Source: Hygrophila difformis (Eukaryota > Streptophyta > Magnoliopsida > Lamiales > Acanthaceae). From it: a DNA stretch of 64,000 nucleotides. The notes below the pieces were generated by a model that did no database searches, was not told where the DNA came from, and was given only the letters and a program-made list of their open reading frames with translations. The stretch lies in NCBI GenBank assembly GCA_030278955.1, contig JAOANR010000004.1:61411686-61475685 (forward strand), in the 5' to 3' direction. Every line of letters begins with the position of its first letter. Position 1 is the stretch's first letter. This document shows, one piece after another, positions 57,901 to 64,000 of this stretch. Both the position numbers and the translations under genes were made by a program.

Positions 57901-58987
57901 CTTACTTGACACGTTGGGTTGGAAGTTCAGAGGGAAACAATGCAAATACACATGAAAAGCCGAATCATCATACGGACTATGCAAGGTAATTGTGTAAACT
58001 TAATTTCTGTTTTTACTGATTGACATTTGAGTCGCAAGTAGTAAAACAATACACCATTGTTCTTTAGTTCTCAACTGTTTCAACTGCAGGGTGAAGCTTG
58101 AAAACGCAACCCTTAAGGAGAGTCTGGAAAGCATGGATCATCTGCTTTCTTCAGTAAGAAGACTCCGGATTTCTCTTCTAAAGGTAAATATCTTCTTTTC
58201 TACGTCATCTGCACTTCTTCCATAATGTAGCATTCACTGTTCCAGAATCTGTTCCATCTCATTTTTACGTATGATTTTCCAGTAAATGTCCCTTTTAGAA
58301 TATACTATTACGTATACTAAAAAAAAGTTGGTGTTTTCCATTGTATCTATGTCCGCTTCGTTACAGTAGTTCATTTCGGATAAAAAAAGGAAGCATGGAT
58401 GGCATGGCGTACCTTTTTTCTTGGACCTTTCCCGTCCGTAGGTTTTGACTGTATGTAGGGAGGGCCACCTATTGGGTGCTTGAATTTTGAAAACATATAT
58501 TTTGGAAGATAAAATCAAACCCAAAAAGACAGCTAAAAAAAGAGTTGGGAGTAGAAAAAATAGTGTACTCTATAATAATCAGTACGTATTAGTTCCTAAC
58601 ATGCATTTTTTTTTGTTTTTTGTTTTTTTGTTTTTTTCGTGCGCCCTATTGGAGCTTGAATTGAGCAACTCCGCTTTTTTCACACCTCAGGTCAAAGAAT
58701 CAGCTACCGAAAAAAGTGAAAACAATCTACTCTTTGATGCACTAGATCAAATAACTGCCGAAGCAAACCTTGTGAAGACTGCACTCAGCAGCTCTCTGCC
58801 TTTTTCTTGGTCAGCTGAATCAGATCGATCATCCAGTGAGATACGTGATATTGAGCATGACAAAGTGGATGTTGTTTCAGCTGCCGGGCTGGAGATGGTG
58901 GAGCTGTTGATATTTGCTGCGCATATCCTCAAGGACCAGATTTCCAAGAACAATGAAGAAGGTGGTGGGGACACGATTGTGGGTTGA
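51152..58987 (+). CDS. Long coiled-coil protein, 17 exons, function unknown
   Basis: Exons (GT-AG, phases consistent): 51152-51212, 52426-52519, 52658-52766, 52860-52898, 53043-53126, 53389-53450, 53776-53878, 54040-54189, 55010-55078, 55175-55231, 55316-55582, 56347-56430, 56504-56614, 57119-57189, 57797-57985, 58090-58183, 58691-58987. They total 1,941 bp, 646 residues. The protein is Glu/Lys/Gln-rich with heptad-like segments (ERDQLHRDVEQL, EQEIESLKNKL, EAEIESLRNNVGHLQNKL, KKIEELQRNLLQ). A less charged conserved-looking block reads FYNIRQCYLEDFTDVSLEEK. A basic segment follows (KNLLRRTYLTRW), and a Ser-rich C-terminal part ends GGGDTIVG. No signal peptide or membrane span is seen. It resembles plant proteins loosely described as myosin-heavy-chain or prefoldin-like; I cannot name it. 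Exon 9 needs the acag acceptor at 55009; the ttcag four bases earlier gives an immediate stop. Confidence 0.82.
51810..51847 (+). repeat. T-run of about 38 nt in intron 1
   Basis: An uninterrupted T homopolymer follows aaaaggcaaca. It may be the tail of a reverse-oriented retroposed sequence or simple slippage; no SINE body was recognised beside it. Its exact length is prone to sequencing error. Confidence 0.85.
52010..52299 (+). repeat. Tandem duplication of 145 bp in intron 1 of the coiled-coil gene
   Basis: Units 52010-52154 and 52155-52299 are nearly identical, differing at about two bases (gcacataa/gctcataa and caattttc/caaatttc) before diverging at the end. Confidence 0.9.
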
Positions 58988-59911
58988 GATGTTTGAACTC
59001 TGCATCATGTTAATTTATACAGTGATATGGAAAGTTAGAAACTAGAAATTTGATTTTTGACTGTTTCTGAATGCATCTTATGATTCGCTGTTGAAGTTTG
59101 TGTTTTGATGTTTTATATAATTCTTTTAACCACCCTGGCCGTGTTGTAAGCGTGATAATCCGAGCATCTTGACTGCTGAACTCAATCAGAACAGTGTAGT
59201 CACCCGTCGGAAGGTGGGTGGACCAAGGATGGACAACTGATATGGTGCACACACTCTGCAAGCCACTTCCAACTGGTCTGAATTTGAGTATACAAGGGAG
59301 GATGCCTTTGGCTGACGGGCTGAGGCTCTTCTGCGGCATTGAAGGCGAAGGAAGCCTTAACAGTTCTCCGCCCCCCCTCCATTTGATCCCATTGATGGAA
59401 GTGAAATTGAGAGCCATCATTGCCTGCTGAACGGTTCAGATTTTCTGTAATTGGCCAAAAACTGCCAAGGATAAACCGAACAACTTCCCGTCGGAAGGCA
59501 GACTGGAGGGGCCATTCTGTGTGATTTGATTGTAAGAACTAGCTTGGGAGTGGTCATTTTATTTGGTGGTGGTGGGGGGAAGGAAGAATACACGACTTGT
59601 TTTGGCGATTTTCCTCTTCTTTAATGGATTGAACTCTTTATTCAGGGTATTTTTACATATACACAAATGAGTTGATTAGTTTTTCTCGAATCAAACACAA
59701 GCAAGCTCGGGTATAGCTTTTCGATTTTTTCAATCGAGATGGAAATAGAACTATTTCTAACAATTTACTAATTCATATAGAGTGAGAGCCGCTCACCAAA
59801 AAATAGAGCGATAGCCATGTTGTTAGGGTCTATTGCCACTGACAAGTATGAACAAACCATGCAATTAAAAATATAATGTAAAAAATATGTTTTACTTAAA
59901 AAAACATCATA
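58988..59911. other. 3' flank of the coiled-coil gene
   Basis: The sequence near 59130-59450 is notably less AT-rich than its surroundings and is open for 136 codons on the minus strand (59010-59420). No domain is recognised, so this is most simply the 3' UTR of the upstream gene. An unrecognised small gene or fragment cannot be ruled out. Confidence 0.4.
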
Positions 59912-59983
59912 GGGCATTTGGTCTAGTGGTATGATTCTCGCTTCGGGTGCGAGAGGTCCCGAGTTCGATTCTCGGAATGCCCC
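59912..59983 (+). tRNA. tRNA-Pro (CGG)
   Basis: This 72-nt cloverleaf has acceptor stem gggcatt/aatgccc with discriminator C, box A tggtctagtgg and box B ggttcgattcc-type (gagttcgattc). The anticodon stem ctcgc/gcgag encloses the loop ttCGGgt, so it reads CCG codons. No intron is present. CCA is not encoded. A T6 Pol III terminator lies about 20 bp downstream. Confidence 0.97.
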
Positions 59984-60058
59984 AACTAATGATTGTCTTA
60001 TAGATTTTTTGTTTATTATATATTTAATATATAAAAACCATGTAAACCAGCCAAAAAT

Positions 60059-60130
60059 GGGCATTTGGTCTAGTGGTATGATTCTCGCTTAGGGTGCGAG
60101 AAGTCCCGAGTTCAATTCTCGGAATGCCCC
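60059..60130 (+). tRNA. tRNA-Pro (AGG)
   Basis: It is the same 72-nt structure with loop ttAGGgt, so the anticodon is AGG (A34 normally becomes inosine). It lies 75 bp after the CGG gene. It differs from its neighbours by gagaagt for gagaggt before the T arm and ttcaatt for ttcgatt in the T loop. A tttt terminator lies about 10 bp downstream, with a longer T5 following. Confidence 0.95.
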
Positions 60131-60805
60131 AAGATTGTACTTTTAATTTTTCGATCCGCTTTTAGTTCAAGCAACTGGCAATGGAAGCTGCTAAACAGTG
60201 CCTGTGACATATACAGTATATTGGTGAATATGCATTATAATCTTGTAAGTTGTAATATGTAGACCAGTCAATCTTTACAAAGTTTGACATAAATATAGGT
60301 TCCTTTTCCCAGAGAAACATTTCCTCAAAGGCAATGGAACAGAACTGAAAGAAGGGCATTCCTTCACGAGACACTAATAATTGGTTTCCAAAAGGTTTTC
60401 AAGAACAGCAAAGTGAATTTAGCTAACAACCTAAATCCAGATTTCATCAATCATTCTATATCTATACACTCTAAAATAGAAATACCTAAAGAAAATGGAA
60501 TCTAGAACGAATGCATAGATCTAAGTGGTTCAATCTTTCGGGCTAAATGTGATTCTCAGAGCATCACTGTAAATGTTTTTCAGTGATAAGGAAAATGTAC
60601 CATAAATTGAATCAATCACATCATCCAGAAAAAACTCCGGGGCTTTCAGTTCATATAAGGAAAAATGTTTCTAGCTTAATGGGGAAAAGTGAAACAAAAA
60701 CCATGAGAACGATAAAAGAAAAAAATAGAAGTAATAACCATATGGACATTTGGACGTGTAGTGATAGATTGTTAGATCGAGAAACAAGATTTGGTGTTCA
60801 CAAGC
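60131..60805. other. Spacer between tRNA genes, no gene seen
   Basis: Two short frames (60162-60374 on -, 60583-60828 on +) have no recognisable domain, and the second runs into the tRNA. Nothing else was recognised. Confidence 0.5.
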
Positions 60806-60877
60806 GGGCATTTGGTCTAGTGGTATGATTCTCGCTTTGGGTGCGAGAGGTCCCGAGTTCGATTCTCGGAATGCCCC
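60806..60877 (+). tRNA. tRNA-Pro (TGG)
   Basis: This copy has loop ttTGGgt, anticodon TGG, and is otherwise identical to the CGG gene over 72 nt by my comparison. A caa motif lies just upstream (cacaagc) and a T5 terminator about 6 bp downstream. Confidence 0.97.
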
Positions 60878-61739
60878 ACTTTATTTTTCTACCCACAAAA
60901 AAACCTAGTCTGTCTTTTTGTATGTATGCAATTTTGTTGAGGGGAATGTTGTCTGGTGCGAAATCTTCCACTTTATCAATTATTGGAGTATGATTTCGGA
61001 CCCCTTCCTACTGGAGTTCTCTAACATTTTTGTCCGTTCAAACCAGTGTTTGGCAGACAATTTTCTTGGTTCAGGAGATTGAGGAGGATCTTCTGAAGTT
61101 GGGTATATGTGCTCGAAATATGTCGGGCCACTTGGACAGGTATATGTCCCTAAAGAAAAAAATCACAATACTAATCACAAGGGAATATATCTCTCTATGT
61201 ATACTCTATTAGTGCAAGATGCAAGCGTAATGCAAATGTTCCATTCGTATTGCATACTGGTTACCAGGAGTGTCCAGTACAGGTTTATGACTTCATAGCA
61301 TCGCTGCAATTCCAATAGCTGCCAAGTACAAGTTCTTGTAAGAATATCTCATAAAGCCAGGAAGAATCGCTTGAAGGGGAGTCATGGAGAAAATTCACCC
61401 ACCTTGTTGAATCCAAATGAGATGGAATCAATAGTGACGTACAAGGTATGTATTGTTGACCTTTAATTGAGAAGTAGAATGAATAAGCCATTGTGACTGT
61501 TTGGGATCCAGAAAATATTCCATTTCTATCCCAAGCAAGCATCGTGTTTTATTGAATCTACACAAGTTTTAGTGTCTATTCAGGGATGACATCGCCTTTT
61601 GCAATAAACTCGTCCATCTTCACTTCTAGACAATTCCCCATTTGAAATCAAGCATCAAATCATCTTCTGCAGTCCTGAACTTTATATGGAACTTCAATGT
61701 TTCTAAAATCAGATGTAGAGCACCAAATTCAACGGTAAT
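60878..61739. other. Spacer between the tRNA cluster and the PPR gene
   Basis: The part next to 61740 is the probable 3' UTR of the PPR gene on the minus strand. No ORF with a domain was recognised. Confidence 0.5.
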
Positions 61740-63503
61740 CTATTCCTTAGCCTGTTTTGGGAAACTGGGGATCAATTCAAGATATTTCGAATTACTCTCA
61801 TCCTTGGACAGTAAGTCCAATACTATACGTGCTGTACATGAATCAGGTACAAAATTTCTCTCCACCATTTCTTCAAGAATCTGAATCACTTTGGCTGCAT
61901 CATTATTGTCACAGAATCCTCGCAAAATTGAATTGAAGACATAGATATCAGGAGCACAACCTCTATTTTCCATCTCTATAAACATATTATATGCCTTTTC
62001 TAGTTGTCCATCCTTGCAAAATCCATTGATCATGATGGCATATGCAAAAACATCTGGCGCAAATCCCATCTCGAAATATCGATCAAACAGCTGACAGGCC
62101 AAATCGAGCTTTCCTGATTTGCAGAAACCATCAAGTAAACAGTTGCACTGTATAATGTGAAATTTGTAGCCAGATTTGTCAAGATTTTGGAACAATTCCA
62201 CTGCCTCTTCAAGGCAGTCACTCTTGCAAAAACCATCCAATAATATGCCATATGTAGAATCATCCGGTGAAACACAATGGTCTTTCATCTTAGAATACAG
62301 CTCTCTTACATCCTCAACCTTGCCTGTCGCAAATAGACCCTTAAACAAAGTGTTGAAAGTAACCACTGTGGCCTTATAACCCTTGTCAACCATTTCCCTA
62401 AAAACTTCCATTGCTCTATTCATGGTTTTACATTTGAAATATCCATTCATCAACATGTTGTACGTTTCCACATCCCGTTTGTGGCCATCAGCTTCCATTG
62501 AAAGGAACAACTTTTTTGCATCATCCATTCTACCCTCCCTACAATACCCATCAATTATAGTGTTGAAGGAAATCGTATCAGGCTTCTCAGCCCTACAAAT
62601 CATTAATTCCATCAATCCATACGCTTCATCAGTTTTGAGCTCCTTGCAAAGCACATTCATCAATATGTTAAATATCACAACATTGGGACGAATGCCTCGA
62701 TCCATCATCTGAATAAATAGTTTCTTCCCGCCCTCCAAATCACCTTTCCGACATACACCATCAATCATTACAGAATATGCAACAACATCAGCTGAAATAC
62801 CCCTCTCCTCCATCTCCAGAAACAATTGTATCCCTTTATCTACCAATCCCTCTTTACAAAGGCCATCAATAAGACATGAATAATAAATCAAACTAGGCGT
62901 AAATTTCACACCATACCTCTTACTTCCCTTCTGCATTTGCCTATGCAACCTTAGAGCAATCCTAGCATTACCACTCCTACACAACCCATTCATCAAAGTC
63001 CCCCAAGTTCTACGACTAGGGTTAATCCCCAGGGCAGCAAATTTCTTAAGCAAATTCACGGCATCGCCCACTTTATCCTCCAAACACAACCCTTTCATCA
63101 AAGTAGTAAAAGTGAAAACGTTAGGATTATAACCCCTCTTCAACATACCACCCAAAACACCAAAACCAAGATCTGCCCTTTTCAGTGCACAATAACAATT
63201 GAGCCAAATATTCAACCCAATGTAATTAGTTGATAAATTAGCTCCCGCCATTCGATTGAACATAAAAATCAAATCCTGATACCTCTTGGCTTTCGAAACC
63301 GGCCTTACAACCGAATTGAATAATGAAATTGAAGGCAGGGATTGCGTTCGGAGCATGCCGTCGAACCGAGCAAGGGCATCTTTCGAGTTGATCTCTGATC
63401 CCTTCTTCTCGGGTATGAAATTCGTTGAAAGCTTCGAGCCTTCAGAAAATCTCTCAATAGCGGTAGAAGAACCTGAATTCTTGGTAAATGTTCTTGAAAC
63501 CAT
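61740..63503 (-). CDS. P-class pentatricopeptide repeat (PPR) protein, Rf-like
   Basis: This intronless 587-residue protein is built of about 14 tandem 35-residue P-type PPR motifs from roughly residue 80 to 565 (for example VVAYSVMIDGVCRKGDLEGG and DTISFNTIIDGYCREGRMDD). Such arrays bind single-stranded RNA in organelles. The pattern FNTLIDGFCK-like with few linkers resembles restorer-of-fertility-like PPRs. No E, DYW or SMR domain is present. The N-terminus (MVSRTFTKNSGSS) is basic and hydroxylated, compatible with mitochondrial import. The repeat containing KGSKRYGVKF is slightly longer than standard. Residues ~196-280 are duplicated just upstream of the gene. Confidence 0.93.
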   Translation of the reverse strand: MVSRTFTKNSGSSTAIERFSEGSKLSTNFIPEKKGSEINSKDALARFDGMLRTQSLPSISLFNSVVRPVSKAKRYQDLIFMFNRMAGANLSTNYIGLNIWLNCYCALKRADLGFGVLGGMLKRGYNPNVFTFTTLMKGLCLEDKVGDAVNLLKKFAALGINPSRRTWGTLMNGLCRSGNARIALRLHRQMQKGSKRYGVKFTPSLIYYSCLIDGLCKEGLVDKGIQLFLEMEERGISADVVAYSVMIDGVCRKGDLEGGKKLFIQMMDRGIRPNVVIFNILMNVLCKELKTDEAYGLMELMICRAEKPDTISFNTIIDGYCREGRMDDAKKLFLSMEADGHKRDVETYNMLMNGYFKCKTMNRAMEVFREMVDKGYKATVVTFNTLFKGLFATGKVEDVRELYSKMKDHCVSPDDSTYGILLDGFCKSDCLEEAVELFQNLDKSGYKFHIIQCNCLLDGFCKSGKLDLACQLFDRYFEMGFAPDVFAYAIMINGFCKDGQLEKAYNMFIEMENRGCAPDIYVFNSILRGFCDNNDAAKVIQILEEMVERNFVPDSCTARIVLDLLSKDESNSKYLELIPSFPKQAKE

Positions 63504-63656
63504 CGCTCGAACAAGCTACGAAGTACCAACACACACAGGGCATCACTGGTAAGTGTACATACTACAGACGGAAGAAAATGGATTCTTACAATACTGGAGT
63601 ATTTAGGTCTCGACCACAAAAGAGACCCCTCATAACATTGGTAGTATTTAGCCCTC

Positions 63657-63908
63657 TGTTAAATATCACAACATTGGGACGAATGCCTCGATCCATCATC
63701 TGAATAAATAGTTTCTTCCCGCCCTCCAAATCACCTTTCCGACATACACCATCAATCATTACAGAATATGCAACAACATCAGCTGAAATACCCCTCTCCT
63801 CCATCTCTAGAAACAATTGCATCCCTTTATCTACCAATCCCTCTTTACAAAGGCCATCAATAAGACATGAATAATAAATCAAACTAGGCGTAAATTTCAC
63901 ACCATACC
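63657..63908 (-). pseudogene. Duplicated internal fragment of the PPR gene
   Basis: These 252 bp match 62666-62917 with a constant offset of 991 bp and two substitutions (tctag/tccag and attgc/attgt). They encode PPR residues ~196-280. The frame stays open with an ATG at 63918 and runs on through unrelated sequence to a stop at 63586 (110 codons). The piece lies 153 bp upstream of the PPR start codon, so it may be part of the leader or promoter of that gene. A remnant of a neighbouring paralog is the alternative. Confidence 0.88.
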
Positions 63909-64000
63909 CATTGCGCAATAAGATATATCAACAAAACAGTTGCTAAAAAACAATAAGAACTCCAGTGAATCTAGTTGATGGTCGTCTCACCTTCTTGGAC
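63909..64000. other. Window edge
   Basis: These 92 bp are too short to interpret; no continuation of PPR homology beyond 63908 is seen. Confidence 0.5.

Noticed and set aside
59768..60064. 98-codon minus-strand ORF with SNSGPLAPEARIIPLDQ
   Set aside because: It is the antisense translation of the tRNA-Pro genes, a common false protein.
61285..61542. 85-codon minus-strand ORF downstream of the PPR gene
   Set aside because: It has no PPR motif or recognisable family; it probably lies in the 3' flank.
1..64000. CRISPR array, bacterial operons or prophage
   Set aside because: There are no regularly spaced short repeats, no ribosome-binding sites, and genes are intron-bearing plant genes.

Overview
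This is nuclear DNA from a flowering plant, most likely a eudicot. The evidence is AT-rich intergenic DNA packed with Stowaway/Tourist-type MITEs, plant-type LINE, Ty1/Copia and Ty3/Gypsy chromovirus elements, intron-rich genes with GT-AG introns, a TRB (Myb plus H1/H5) telomere-binding protein, a D-type cyclin and a P-class PPR protein. The species cannot be named from sequence alone; an asterid is only a guess.

Left half (1-37,400): no host gene is visible. It holds an AT-rich MITE zone (1-8,426), an intact L1-type LINE on + (8,441-14,285, 14-bp TSD, ORF1 and ORF2 overlapping by ATGA), an intact Copia element on + (16,331-21,696, 315-bp LTRs, TSD gactc) inserted in a reverse-oriented SINE-like sequence, and an intact Ty3/Gypsy chromovirus on - (23,425-33,244, 2,074-bp LTRs, TSD gaatc). 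The chromovirus has an extra coiled-coil ORF between its primer-binding site and gag. Next come a Tourist-like MITE (33,606-34,068) and a Mutator-like element with ~280-bp inverted ends and a 9-bp TSD (34,358-35,596).

Right half (38,700-64,000): this is the genic part. A five-exon D-type cyclin lies on - (38,733-40,197). A MITE/SINE zone with a 303-bp tandem duplication follows (40,800-44,600). Then come a six-exon TRB gene on + (45,422-47,940), a foldback Mutator-like element (48,470-49,697), a 17-exon coiled-coil gene on + (51,152-58,987), three tRNA-Pro genes reading CGG, AGG and TGG (59,912-60,877), and an intronless PPR gene on - (61,740-63,503). A nearly identical 252-bp piece of the PPR gene sits just upstream of its start codon.

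The genes do not form a pathway. The cyclin acts in cell-cycle entry, TRB at telomeres and chromatin, PPR in organelle RNA, and the tRNAs in translation. The most interesting structure is in the mobile DNA: three autonomous retroelements of different classes all look intact and recent, both LTR elements sit in or beside tRNA-like (box A/B) sequence, and several insertions are nested. Exon boundaries were worked out by hand from splice sites and frame; no transcript or database evidence was available.
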